A stretch of DNA of 43,866 nucleotides from a virus. Of this stretch, positions 1 through 6,914 are shown in pieces (position 1 is the first letter of the stretch; each line of letters begins with the position of its first letter). Position numbers and translations under genes: made by a program. The notes beneath the pieces were generated by a model. The model searched no databases. It was not told where the DNA came from and was given only the letters and a program-made list of their open reading frames with translations. The stretch lies in IMG/VR virus record IMGVR_UViG_3300049434_000092, positions 1-43,866 of that record; one strand, 5' to 3'.

Positions 1-312
1 CTAGCGGCGGCGCGCTGGCGTCGCAACCGAATAGGTGAGCGGGCCACCGCGGGTCCAGATGGTCCCGGCTTCGGTGCGTAGCTGCCAGCTGTGGTGGGCG
101 CCCAGCTCGAGCTCGACGTCGACGCCATATAGCGGAACCGGCGGCTCGTAACCGAAGCTCGCGCGCTCGGCGTGGCGGCTCCAGCCTTCGGCCTCGATAT
201 TGAGGTGGCGGTAGAGCTCGCTGGTCAGGGTCAAGCGCGCCGGCGTCTCGCCGGCGACGATCGCCGCGAGGATGGTGGGGCCGGCTTCGGCAAAGAATTC
301 TTCGACGCTCAC
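1..312 (-). CDS. hypothetical protein, distal end of the leftward operon
   Basis: 103 aa. The GTG start at 312 overlaps the stop of the upstream gene as GTGA (309-312), the junction used throughout this operon; a longer upstream reading in the same frame is only the shadow of the neighbour. The protein is acidic and mixed alpha/beta, with an N-terminal helix (SVEEFFAEAG) and a C-terminal half rich in W, Y and beta-type residues. No signal peptide, membrane segment or known motif is visible. The stop codon is the first base of the window, so the context downstream is unknown. Function not recognised; probably a phage accessory gene co-transcribed with the integrase. Confidence 0.6.
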   Translation of the reverse strand: MSVEEFFAEAGPTILAAIVAGETPARLTLTSELYRHLNIEAEGWSRHAERASFGYEPPVPLYGVDVELELGAHHSWQLRTEAGTIWTRGGPLTYSVATPARRR

Positions 313-560
313 AGCTGCTCGTGATGGCGGGCATCTGTGCCGATCTGGTGGAAGAGGTAGGGCCATGTGGCGAAGATGCGAGCGAGGATCCGGAGCGGGT
401 CCGTCTCTCCCCGACGATGCATGACGGCCTCGGCGTCGAAAAAATGCTCGTCGACGTAAGTGTACCAGATCCTGCCGGTGCGCAGCCGGATCGCCAAGCG
501 GTTGTGGTGCTCCCGCGCGATCCACCATTCGGAGACCTCGGGGAGGGGATCGTCGCTCAT
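309..560 (-). CDS. hypothetical small phage protein
   Basis: 83 aa from an ATG at 560. It ends in a GTGA overlap with the next gene and begins 5 bp after the gene at 566-727. The sequence is rich in aromatics and histidine (SEWWIAREHHN near the N terminus, WPYLFHQIG near the C terminus) and looks like a compact soluble protein. No signal peptide or membrane span. It is part of the chain of short translationally coupled genes between the integrase and the left end. No family recognised. Confidence 0.6.
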   Translation of the reverse strand: MSDDPLPEVSEWWIAREHHNRLAIRLRTGRIWYTYVDEHFFDAEAVMHRRGETDPLRILARIFATWPYLFHQIGTDARHHEQL

Positions 561-565
561 ACGGG

Positions 566-727
566 CTAAAGCTCCTTGGCGGGCTCGGCGTTACGAGCCT
601 CGATCTTCCAGCGTTTGACGTGCTGATTTCCCTTGGTGTGGGGGAAGCAGTAGATGCTGTCGAGCGCCAGGCAGCATTTGCGCGGGCAACCATAGACGGC
701 GCAGGCGGGCCATTCTTCCCAGGTCAT
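566..727 (-). CDS. small cysteine-rich (putative zinc-binding) protein
   Basis: 53 aa from the ATG at 727, whose ATGA overlap with the upstream gene (724-727) fixes the start. The centre carries a Cys/His cluster: CAVYGCPRKCC followed by YCFPH, that is C-x4-C-x3-CC-x7-C-x2-H. Such spacing suggests a single structural zinc site. The remainder is basic (KRWKIEARN). Small treble-clef-like proteins of this kind are common in early phage operons, where they bind nucleic acid or host proteins, but no specific role can be assigned. Confidence 0.6.
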   Translation of the reverse strand: MTWEEWPACAVYGCPRKCCLALDSIYCFPHTKGNQHVKRWKIEARNAEPAKEL

Positions 728-999
728 GGCTGCTCGCCAGCCCGTGTGGCGAGCCGGAGGCTGGTCAGATGGCGGCGGATGCTGCCGGGTTCCGGGTTCT
801 CCGCCTCCCATGTGCGGATGGCGGTTTCGGCGAGGAGCAGATCGATTGCCATCACCTCGCCCTCGCGCTCGCGAAAGGTCCATCCCCACCGCCTCCGCAT
901 CTCCGCGACTGCGATGGCGGCCTCGGCAAGAGGCGGGCCGTCGAGTGGGGTCTTGCCGCGAGCGTAGAGCGCCCGCAGGGCCGTTGCGCTCATCGTCAC
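724..999 (-). CDS. hypothetical helical protein next to the integrase
   Basis: 91 aa from a GTG at 999 that overlaps the integrase stop as GTGA (996-999); an ATG at 993 is an alternative that gives 89 aa. The protein is helical and basic, with an RRRWGWTFRERE stretch in the middle, and ends in a basic tail. Tight coupling to the integrase might suggest a role near integration, such as an excisionase-like factor, but no helix-turn-helix is evident. Unknown function. Confidence 0.6.
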   Translation of the reverse strand: MTMSATALRALYARGKTPLDGPPLAEAAIAVAEMRRRWGWTFREREGEVMAIDLLLAETAIRTWEAENPEPGSIRRHLTSLRLATRAGEQP

Positions 1000-2342
1000 G
1001 CCTGCTTCTCTCTCTCCGCCGCGGCCGGCGCCCTGGCCTGGCTCAGCGCGATGGCGCGGGCGGCCATGCCGGTGGTGCGGGGGAGGTAGGTGTCGAGGAT
1101 CTTCTGGCCTTCGTCGAGATCGTGGCCGGTGACGGCGACGATCAGGTGGACGGCGATGCCGAGCTCGCCCTGGTAGACCACGGCGGTGCGGCGGAAATCG
1201 CGGAACTGGAGATCCTGGATCTCGGCGGCCAGGGCGTCATCCGCCTCGGCGCGGGTGGCGGCGATCGCGGCGGCGCGGAGCTCGGCGAAGCGGCGGATGA
1301 AATATTCCTGGCCGGTGGCGAGGTTCGGCATCGTCCAGGGGAGGCCGGTGCGCTCGTCGCGGAGCAGGGTGACGAGGCCGAGCGCCTTCGCCTCCTCGAT
1401 CGCCGCCTCGACCCGCGCCCTGGTGAGGCCGACGATCGGCACCTCGACCCAGCGCTTGGTCTTGGCCTGCCGGACGCGGATGCCCCACACGTTGCCGGGC
1501 AGGTAGCCGGGGCGGCCGCCATAAGCGGGCACCGGGACGCGGCTCAAGGTCTCGAAGACGTCGGGATCCATCTTGTAGCCCGGGATCTCGGCATATTGGC
1601 GCAGGCCGATGCGGAGCAGGTCCGCCTCGCGCTGGCCGATCGAGAAAGCGAGATCGACGGCGAGCGCCATGTTGGGCAAAGCGGCCGCGTCCGCGGCGGC
1701 GAGGATGGCCTCGCGCGCGGGAGCCTGCCAGATCTGGTCGCGCGGCGCCGGCGCGGCGAGGGCGAAATCCTCGAAGGGGTTGGCGCCCTTCGGGATCCAG
1801 CGCTTCTGCTCGAACCAGGTGAAGAGGGTGCGGCCGACGCGGAGGGTTTCGTGGGCGTGGTGGTGGCGGACCTCGCCCTTGCGCTGGCCGGCGGCGGCGG
1901 GCCGCATCAGCGCGTCCTTCAGCACGGCGACGCGATCGGCGTCGATCGAGCGCAGGGCGACGTCGCCGGCCCAGCGATCGAGCACCTTCAGCTTCGATTT
2001 ATACTGGCGGGCGGTGGCGGGGGCGACGGTTTCGCCCGGCTTCTTGACCGAGGGATAGCGCTCCGCCTTGAAGGCGGCGATGCCCTGGCCGACGGTGAGG
2101 ATCGGCGCGGGGCGCGGGACCTGGACGGGGAGGGCGCCGCCGTTGCGCCAGGCCTGATATGCGGCGTTGCGGGCGCGGCAGGCGGCGACGATCGCGTCGG
2201 GCGGATCGGCCCCGGGGGAGCGGCCGAGATCGACCTGCTCCCAGCCCTGGGCGCGGACCGTCTTCGAGGGCTGCCAGTACCAGTTGACGATGCCGGCCTT
2301 GTTGGGCTTGCCGACGAGGCGGGGGATGCGGATGTTTGCCAT
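996..2342 (-). CDS. int: tyrosine-family site-specific integrase
   Basis: 448 aa, ATG at 2342. The N-terminal part (about 80-200) looks like a core-binding SAM-like domain. The catalytic domain (about 205-425) shows the tyrosine recombinase set: R238 in SIGQREADLL, a lysine beta-hairpin at K294/K296 (RQAKTKRW), box II RDFRRT with R385, H407 in TGHDLDEGQ and the nucleophile Y419 in ILDTYLP. It catalyses recombination between phage attP and host attB, probably at the tRNA-Gly sequence found at 41461-41505. The usual box II histidine (H-x-x-R) is replaced by R381. It lies at the distal end of the leftward operon, near one end of the window, as expected for a prophage-end integrase. Confidence 0.95.
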   Translation of the reverse strand: MANIRIPRLVGKPNKAGIVNWYWQPSKTVRAQGWEQVDLGRSPGADPPDAIVAACRARNAAYQAWRNGGALPVQVPRPAPILTVGQGIAAFKAERYPSVKKPGETVAPATARQYKSKLKVLDRWAGDVALRSIDADRVAVLKDALMRPAAAGQRKGEVRHHHAHETLRVGRTLFTWFEQKRWIPKGANPFEDFALAAPAPRDQIWQAPAREAILAAADAAALPNMALAVDLAFSIGQREADLLRIGLRQYAEIPGYKMDPDVFETLSRVPVPAYGGRPGYLPGNVWGIRVRQAKTKRWVEVPIVGLTRARVEAAIEEAKALGLVTLLRDERTGLPWTMPNLATGQEYFIRRFAELRAAAIAATRAEADDALAAEIQDLQFRDFRRTAVVYQGELGIAVHLIVAVTGHDLDEGQKILDTYLPRTTGMAARAIALSQARAPAAAEREKQA

Positions 2343-2368
2343 GCAGGTTGGCCTTTCGGGGCGGCGGA

Positions 2369-2977
2369 TTATTGAGCCGCTAGAGAGTCCGCGTCAATCG
2401 GTTGAAGGGCATGGAGCGGCGGCTCTAGATAGCGCCGCAAGATCACGTCGAGCTCCTCGCCGGTGACGAGCATTGCTTCGGGCCAATCGTCGGGCGAGCT
2501 GCGGTCCGGCAGCTCGGCCACGTCACACAAAATCTTTTCGATCATGTGCCCTAACGCGCGTCGAGCATCGGCGAGGGCCGGCAACTGCTCAGCGCGGTCC
2601 CGGTAGAGAAGCGCCAGGATCTCAAGCACGTTGCCGCGGAGGCAGTCGATTTCGAACAGGGCGCTGCTGCGCTTCTGGCCCTCAGGCAGTCGGCGCAGGC
2701 GCGCCTGCTCGGCTTCGATCAGCGCACCAGCGCGCACCAGGTCGCGCTCGGCCGTCTTCGGCTTCCACCATTTGGCTTCCCATGGCCAACGGTGCGGGAC
2801 GTTGTTCTCGTCGACGACTGCGCGCCCAATGGCGTGGCGGTAATAGCAGTTGCCGGCTTTGCCGAGATCGCCATTCACGTGGGCGTCGTCATGCTCGGCG
2901 CCCCAGCCCTCCTCCTCGACCTGGCGCTTGCGTTCGAGCGCGATCGCCTCGACTGCCAGCCCGACGAATTTGCTCAT
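2369..2977 (-). CDS. conserved phage protein, unknown function
   Basis: 202 aa, ATG at 2977. The N-terminal 60 residues match a pattern common in phage early proteins (ERKRQVEEEGW, then AEHDDAH and a short helix with NCYYRHAIG), rich in E, H and D and suggestive of an all-alpha metal-binding fold. The middle (KPKTAERDLVRAGALIEAE) and the C-terminal half are helical. A nucleotide pyrophosphohydrolase-like role can be imagined from the acidic helical motif but is not shown. It is separated from the integrase by 26 bp and from the upstream gene by a hairpin-containing spacer. Confidence 0.75.
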   Translation of the reverse strand: MSKFVGLAVEAIALERKRQVEEEGWGAEHDDAHVNGDLGKAGNCYYRHAIGRAVVDENNVPHRWPWEAKWWKPKTAERDLVRAGALIEAEQARLRRLPEGQKRSSALFEIDCLRGNVLEILALLYRDRAEQLPALADARRALGHMIEKILCDVAELPDRSSPDDWPEAMLVTGEELDVILRRYLEPPLHALQPIDADSLAAQ

Positions 2978-3000
2978 GGTCTCATCCTTCCTCGGTCATG

Positions 3001-3035
3001 CGGGGCGGCGGCAACGCCTCGAAACCGCCGCCCCG
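3001..3035 (-). terminator. GC-rich hairpin between small genes
   Basis: A perfect 11-bp inverted repeat (CGGGGCGGCGG at 3001-3011, its complement at 3025-3035) with a 13-nt loop, lying between the stop at 3065 and the start at 2977 of two leftward genes. There is no T tract, so it is more likely an RNA-stability or pausing element than a strong intrinsic terminator. The same stem sequence recurs at 3377-3413. Confidence 0.45.
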
Positions 3036-3064
3036 ATCGTGCCGCCTCGCGCGGCCGATGTTGT

Positions 3065-3241
3065 TCAGATGACGAGCTCGAAGCGCTCGCCGTTCTTGTC
3101 CGTGGCGACGACCCGCCCGGCCGGCATCGGCTCGATCGTGTCGATATTCGGCCAGCGGCTCGGATGTTCGGTTTCGTCCTTGCCGGTGATCGTGATGCGC
3201 CCTCCGCTGCGGCGCGCCTTCCATTCAATGATCTTTTCCAT
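3065..3241 (-). CDS. hypothetical 58-aa protein
   Basis: 58 aa from the ATG at 3241, chosen because AAGGAG lies just upstream. The protein is short, basic in its first half and beta-rich (GGRITITGKDE, then RVVATDKNGERFELVI), resembling a small beta-barrel. It sits in isolation, flanked on both sides by hairpins. No known family. Confidence 0.6.
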   Translation of the reverse strand: MEKIIEWKARRSGGRITITGKDETEHPSRWPNIDTIEPMPAGRVVATDKNGERFELVI

Positions 3242-3309
3242 GTGCGTTCTCCTTGGGGCCGAAGCGTCGATCGCGGCGGGCCCTGCGCCGGCGAACCTCT
3301 CGAAACAGG

Positions 3310-3342
3310 CGGGTGACGGCCGCTCCTCGGGACCGCCACCCG
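3310..3342 (-). repeat. imperfect hairpin in the 3242-3438 spacer
   Basis: CGGGTG-a-CGG (3310-3319) pairs with CCG-c-CACCCG (3333-3342), one mismatch, 13-nt loop. With the hairpin at 3377-3413 it fills the roughly 200-bp gap between two small leftward genes; I see no convincing gene in this gap. Confidence 0.35.
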
Positions 3343-3376
3343 GCAGGGCACCTCGCGCGCCGTGCCTTTGTATCCG

Positions 3377-3413
3377 CGGGGCGGCGGCAAGAGCCCGAAG
3401 GAACGCCGCCCCG
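3377..3413 (-). terminator. GC-rich hairpin, second copy of the 3001 type
   Basis: A perfect 10-bp stem, CGGGGCGGCG (3377-3386) and its complement (3404-3413), with a 17-nt loop, 26 bp downstream of the stop at 3439 in the leftward direction. It shares its stem and the adjacent GCAA with the 3001-3035 hairpin, so the two look like copies of one element. No T tract follows. Confidence 0.45.
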
Positions 3414-3438
3414 CTCCCGGCGCCGGACGCGCCGGAAC

Positions 3439-3657
3439 TCAGTGCCTCTGATCGTTGGAAAGATCGGCCTCTCTGTAAGCGCGGACACCGTGCCCGTCCC
3501 CGCGGACGACATAGACAATCCCAAGCTTCGCCAATGCCTCGGCAGCGCTGCGATCCGCGCGGCTCACAATCTGCGAGTGCGAGCGGGGACCTTGGCGAAC
3601 GTTGCCGAGCCTGTAGCCCAGCAATTCGCGAAGCATGGTTTTCATGGCGTTGGTCAT
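3439..3657 (-). CDS. hypothetical 72-aa protein
   Basis: 72 aa, ATG at 3657 (an in-frame ATG five codons later is possible), 3 bp after the preceding stop. The reading has a winged-helix-like layout: a basic helical N-terminal half (KTMLRELLGYRLG), SRADRSAAEALAKLG as a possible recognition helix, then two beta strands (IVYVVRGDGHGVRAY). That would suit a small DNA-binding protein, but the assignment is inference only. Confidence 0.55.
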   Translation of the reverse strand: MTNAMKTMLRELLGYRLGNVRQGPRSHSQIVSRADRSAAEALAKLGIVYVVRGDGHGVRAYREADLSNDQRH

Positions 3658-3660
3658 TGC

Positions 3661-3831
3661 TCAGCCCTCTCCTTCGCAGCGCTCGCGGTGGTGCCGCCAT
3701 TCGCTCGCGGCCGCGCTCTTCGCGCCCGTGTTCAACCACATGCTCGACTCCCAACCGCACGAGCACGAGCAGCGTACGCCGATGGTGAAGCTCGCCTTGT
3801 GGTTCGGGTTGGTTTTGGTTCTGCGCGCCAT
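3661..3831 (-). CDS. 56-aa putative zinc-ribbon protein
   Basis: Read directly from the minus strand: ATG at 3831, TGA at 3661-3663, 56 aa. The centre reads VRCSCSCGWESSMW and the C terminus EWRHHRERCEGEG, giving a Cys cluster (C-x-C-x-C), a conserved-looking W, and a His/Cys cluster (HH-x3-C) that could complete a zinc site. It fits between the genes at 3844 (12 bp away) and 3657 (3 bp away) in the same direction, which supports it. Too short for most gene finders. Function unknown; nucleic-acid binding is plausible. Confidence 0.6.
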   Translation of the reverse strand: MARRTKTNPNHKASFTIGVRCSCSCGWESSMWLNTGAKSAAASEWRHHRERCEGEG

Positions 3832-3843
3832 CTCAAATCTCGC

Positions 3844-4518
3844 TCATACCGGCAGCGCCTCCTGCTCTTCGGCTTCATGGGCGGCGGCCTGCGCCGGGGC
3901 GGCGGCGGCGAGCTCGAGCTTCGCGGTGTGCTCGCGGACGTCGGCGCGCCAGGCCGGGGTGCCGACGGCGGCGCCGGTGGGGCTGGTCCAAGTGAACATG
4001 TGCCACCAATATTTGTGGTGGACCGCCTCGAGGCGCTCGAGCTGCTCGCGGGCGGCGGCGGCGGTCATGCGGCCGCGCTTGACGCGCTCCGGATCGTAGG
4101 TGCGGCGGAAATGGAGCTCGCGGCGGAGGACGTGGATCTTCTCCTCCCATGAGGCGCCGCCTTCGCCCGGGGCCGCGGCGGACACGGGCAGCGGATTGTC
4201 GGGCAGCGCGAGCCAGTCGCCGCCGGCGGCGAAGTGGGCGCGGCAGGCGGCGACGTGGGTGCGCTCGACGGTGAGATCGGCGGCGATCGCGCGCAGCACG
4301 GCGGCGGTGCGATCCGCCTCCGCGCGGGTGAGCGTGCCGCGATCGATCCGGCCCGGGGCGGCGCGCGCGGCCTCGGCGATGGTGCGATCGATCTCCTCGA
4401 TCAGCCGGCGGCCGCCCTGGGGCGCGTCGAACGCGGGGTGATCGCCATCGGCCTCGTCGAAATCGAGCAGGGTGCGCGAGCCGGGGGAGTAATCCTGGAA
4501 GTCGTAGCGGAGGGTCAT
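3844..4518 (-). CDS. hypothetical helical protein coupled to the topoisomerase VI-A-like gene
   Basis: 224 aa from the ATG at 4518, set by the ATGA overlap (4515-4518) with the upstream gene. Mostly helical. The region around residues 135-170 (SWEEKIHVLRRELHFRR, then KRGRMTAAAAREQLERLE) resembles a helical motif seen in many small phage proteins of unknown role. The Ala-rich C terminus is probably flexible. Translational coupling suggests it may act with the topoisomerase VI-A-like protein, but nothing in the sequence proves this. Confidence 0.65.
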   Translation of the reverse strand: MTLRYDFQDYSPGSRTLLDFDEADGDHPAFDAPQGGRRLIEEIDRTIAEAARAAPGRIDRGTLTRAEADRTAAVLRAIAADLTVERTHVAACRAHFAAGGDWLALPDNPLPVSAAAPGEGGASWEEKIHVLRRELHFRRTYDPERVKRGRMTAAAAREQLERLEAVHHKYWWHMFTWTSPTGAAVGTPAWRADVREHTAKLELAAAAPAQAAAHEAEEQEALPV

Positions 4519-5414
4519 CGACAGAAATCCTTCACATCTTCCCACCGCGCGGACACGGTTTGGAGGGTGGTGCGGTTCTCGGTTTCGTCGCCAGCGCGCT
4601 CGGCCCATAGCTCATGGTCGACGAGCGACCGGATCTCGACGTCGATGAGCTGATCGATCGTCCGGGGATCGAGCGCATCCAGCTCCCAGCTCGACCCTCC
4701 AAAGCGCGCTACATACGGCCCGGCCCGGCTGTCAGTCATTTTTGCCGGGTTGGGCGGCGGGCGATAGCGCTCAACCTGGTCCCAATTCAGGGCTAGCCGG
4801 CGCACCTCCACCACTCCGCAGGCGAACATGGTGAGGCGGTCGGCATTGTCGCGCGTCATGTCGATCCCGGAAGGATCATGGTCGCCGAGATGCAAGACGA
4901 TCGGCTTGATGTCCTGATCGATCAGATTGCGGAAGCGCCACCCGGCGGCATATTGTTCGGACTGGGAGGAATAGCCGCGGCAGGCAAAGTAGGGCACGCG
5001 CCAGCGATTGCATGCGGGCTCGACAACCCCGATCAAGGCGTCCTTTTCAATCCAGACCTCGACCCGGCAGTCTTGTCCAACCCACAGGTCTTCCTTGTAC
5101 TGGGCAGCGACCGCATCCATGATCGCCTGCGGGTTTTCCCAGACGCTTGGAGACCGGACGTTGCGGGTGCGATCCTCGATCGCGCTCCAATCGATAAGGC
5201 CGGCAAGCCGGGCATCATTGACGATCGATCCGAGCCGATCATAGGATTGTTGCCGGTTCGGGAGCAGGTCACGGGCGACGAACTGGTAATAGAGCTGTCG
5301 CAGGGTCAGGGTGAAGCCTTGGGCGAGATAATCGTCGATGATCTCGATCGCCTGGTCGATGATCGCCCGCGACGATCCGCGGAACTCGCGGGTGATGAAC
5401 TGCTCGCAGGCCAT
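4515..5414 (-). CDS. stand-alone topoisomerase VI subunit A/Spo11-like protein (Mini-A type)
   Basis: 299 aa, ATG at 5414. The N-terminal winged-helix region holds TLRQLYYQFVAR (37-48), matching the R-x-[LI]-Y-Y pattern around the catalytic tyrosine of TopoVI-A and Spo11; Y43 is the candidate nucleophile. It is followed by a Toprim domain: E123 in WIEKDA and D178-x-D180 in HLGDHDPSGID. ELDALDP at about 244-250 is another TopoVI-A-like segment. At about 300 aa it is shorter than TopoVI-A (about 360-390), and no B subunit (GHKL ATPase) is encoded nearby. The family therefore suggests metal-dependent DNA cleavage or topology change without a known ATPase partner. Free TopoVI-A-like proteins (Mini-A) are known from mobile elements; their phage role is unclear. 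The gene overlaps its downstream neighbour by ATGA. Confidence 0.8.
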   Translation of the reverse strand: MACEQFITREFRGSSRAIIDQAIEIIDDYLAQGFTLTLRQLYYQFVARDLLPNRQQSYDRLGSIVNDARLAGLIDWSAIEDRTRNVRSPSVWENPQAIMDAVAAQYKEDLWVGQDCRVEVWIEKDALIGVVEPACNRWRVPYFACRGYSSQSEQYAAGWRFRNLIDQDIKPIVLHLGDHDPSGIDMTRDNADRLTMFACGVVEVRRLALNWDQVERYRPPPNPAKMTDSRAGPYVARFGGSSWELDALDPRTIDQLIDVEIRSLVDHELWAERAGDETENRTTLQTVSARWEDVKDFCR

Positions 5415-5433
5415 TATGCCTCTCGCCCGATGG

Positions 5434-5607
5434 TCACGCCAGGATCCCGTTCTCGCGGGCCGCGTTCCGCACCGCGTCGAGGGTGAGGGTGCCGAGGACG
5501 GTGGCGTGGCGGACGGCGTAGAGGAGGAGGGCGCGGAGCAAGAGGGAGGAGCCGCGCTCCGCCTCCTCGCGCGCGTGATCGATGAACATGGTGGGGGCGC
5601 GGTTCAT
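5434..5607 (-). CDS. hypothetical 57-aa helical protein
   Basis: 57 aa read from the minus strand: ATG at 5607, TGA at 5434-5436. The start overlaps the upstream gene's stop as ATGA (5604-5607). The product is a single amphipathic helical stretch (MFIDHAREEAERG, then LLLRALLLYAVRHATV) with a polar C terminus. The central hydrophobic run is too short and broken for a clear membrane span. Unknown function. Confidence 0.55.
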   Translation of the reverse strand: MNRAPTMFIDHAREEAERGSSLLLRALLLYAVRHATVLGTLTLDAVRNAARENGILA

Positions 5608-6215
5608 CGGGGCTCCTCCGGCAGGGCGGCGCGCTCGGCGGCGATGGCGTCGGCGAGGGCGAGGAGGATGGCGCCGGCGGTGTCGACGGTGCGCGCCGCG
5701 AGATCGAGCGCGTCGCGGCGCGGGCGGCCGCGGAGCCGATCGAGGCTGCTGTTCAGCGCATCATAGGCGTCGCGGGCGAGCGCGTAGGTGCCGCGGGAGA
5801 GATCGGTGCGGGCCGCGGCGCCGTGGGTGCGCTGCAGTTCGAGGCGGCGCTCGAGGAAGCGCTGCGCCGCGGGCGAGGCGTAGAGGCCGGCGGCGAGGCG
5901 GATGAAATCGTTGGTCGCGGGATCCGGCTGCGCCGGGGTAGGCAGGCTTTGGGGCGGGGCGGCGTCGGGATAGGCGCGGAGATGCTCGCAAGAGGTGAGG
6001 CCGCAGAGCGGGCAGGTGGGGGGATCGCCCGGATCGCTCTCGGCGGGATCCATGGCCATGAAATCCTCGGGCGGGTGGCCGAAGGGTCCACGTGGAACAG
6101 CCGGCCCGGGCGGGGTGGAAACAATCCCCGGCGCCGTGGCTGGCGCCGGGGTGTCGGCCGACTGCGGGGATGCGGGGCGGCCGAAATCGAGGGGGAGGCT
6201 GAGGGCGCCAGTCAC
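5604..6215 (-). CDS. hypothetical proline-rich protein with a small Cys/His motif
   Basis: 203 aa from a GTG at 6215 overlapping the upstream stop as GTGA (6212-6215). The first 60 residues are Pro/Ala-rich and probably disordered. Then CPLCGLTSCEH (C-x2-C-x4-C-x-H) forms a likely zinc knuckle at about 78-88. The C-terminal 110 residues are helical, with many Arg/Ala/Leu and an acidic end. Such a layout suits a nucleic-acid or protein adaptor, but no family was recognised. Confidence 0.6.
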   Translation of the reverse strand: MTGALSLPLDFGRPASPQSADTPAPATAPGIVSTPPGPAVPRGPFGHPPEDFMAMDPAESDPGDPPTCPLCGLTSCEHLRAYPDAAPPQSLPTPAQPDPATNDFIRLAAGLYASPAAQRFLERRLELQRTHGAAARTDLSRGTYALARDAYDALNSSLDRLRGRPRRDALDLAARTVDTAGAILLALADAIAAERAALPEEPR

Positions 6216-6388
6216 AACGGGATGCCGTGGCCGAGGGCGAGGATCGCGGCGAAGAGGAGGAAGGCGGCGAGCGCGGACCAGAGCGGCCACCAGCGGCGGC
6301 GGGGCGCGGCGTGCATCGGGAGGATGGTGCCGACGCGCTTGCGCGGCTGGCGCCAGGTGGGGCGGCCCCAGGGGGTTTCGGCGCTCAT
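6212..6388 (-). CDS. small C-terminally anchored membrane protein
   Basis: 58 aa from the ATG at 6388 (ATGA overlap 6385-6388 with the upstream gene). A basic soluble N-terminal segment (about 30 residues) is followed by a hydrophobic C-terminal helix (LWSALAAFLLFAAILALG), so the protein is predicted to be inserted in the inner membrane with a cytoplasmic N terminus. Small tail-anchored phage proteins often affect host envelope or exclusion; no specific role is evident. Confidence 0.6.
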   Translation of the reverse strand: MSAETPWGRPTWRQPRKRVGTILPMHAAPRRRWWPLWSALAAFLLFAAILALGHGIPL

Positions 6389-6696
6389 TGCTTTCCCTTT
6401 CCGCAATCGAGGGTGTCGGCGAGCTGGAGCAGCTGCGTGGCGAGGCCGCGCGCCTGGCCGGGCGCCATCGAGACGTACATGCCGAGGCTTTCGCCGCGGA
6501 AGTCGGTCGCCATGCCGAAGGCGAGGAAGCCGCCGCGCCGGCCCATGACCAAATTGGTGGTGGTTTCCGCGGCGTGGCCGCAGGAGATGAAGCGCTGGCC
6601 GAACAGCAGCTTGAGCATGCTCGGGCCGACCGCCTCGTTGTCGCTGGCCGCTTCGGCGAGGACATCGGCCGGCGCGATCACGTTCTGGCCGCTCAT
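6385..6696 (-). CDS. hypothetical 103-aa protein
   Basis: 103 aa, ATG at 6696, coupled on both sides by ATGA overlaps. Mixed alpha/beta composition. The central part (MGRRGGFLAFGMATDFRG) is beta-type and hydrophobic, and the last 25 residues form a helix ending in DCGKGKQ. No membrane segment long enough, no signal peptide, no recognised motif. Function unknown. Confidence 0.6.
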   Translation of the reverse strand: MSGQNVIAPADVLAEAASDNEAVGPSMLKLLFGQRFISCGHAAETTTNLVMGRRGGFLAFGMATDFRGESLGMYVSMAPGQARGLATQLLQLADTLDCGKGKQ

Positions 6697-6914
6697 GCCG
6701 GCATCTCGACGGCGTGGCCGCGGGCCCAGGACCTCAGCAGCGGCTGCTGCGCCTCGGCGGACAAGCGCGTGAGGCGGCTGCGAATGGCGGCGCCGGTTCG
6801 GCCGCGGCTCTTGACGAGCGAGCCGATCGTGAGCGCGGGCGGGCCGTTCAGCGAGCGATAGCCGGACGGGTAGAGGTAGAAGCTGACGCCTTTCGGCTTG
6901 CGGACCTTGCTCAT
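6693..6914 (-). CDS. small basic hypothetical protein
   Basis: 73 aa, ATG at 6914 (ATGA overlap 6911-6914), coupled downstream by another ATGA. Strongly basic N terminus and centre (MSKVRKPKG, SLVKSRGRTGAAIRSRL), suggesting nucleic-acid binding. The pattern ALTIGSLVKSRGRTGAAIRSRL could be a short helix-turn-helix. Role unknown; probably part of the leftward early regulatory set. Confidence 0.55.
   Translation of the reverse strand: MSKVRKPKGVSFYLYPSGYRSLNGPPALTIGSLVKSRGRTGAAIRSRLTRLSAEAQQPLLRSWARGHAVEMPA

Noticed and set aside
726-2375. Long plus-strand open frame opposite the integrase
   Set aside because: It is the GC-rich antisense shadow of int; the minus-strand frame has clear catalytic motifs and the plus frame is low complexity.
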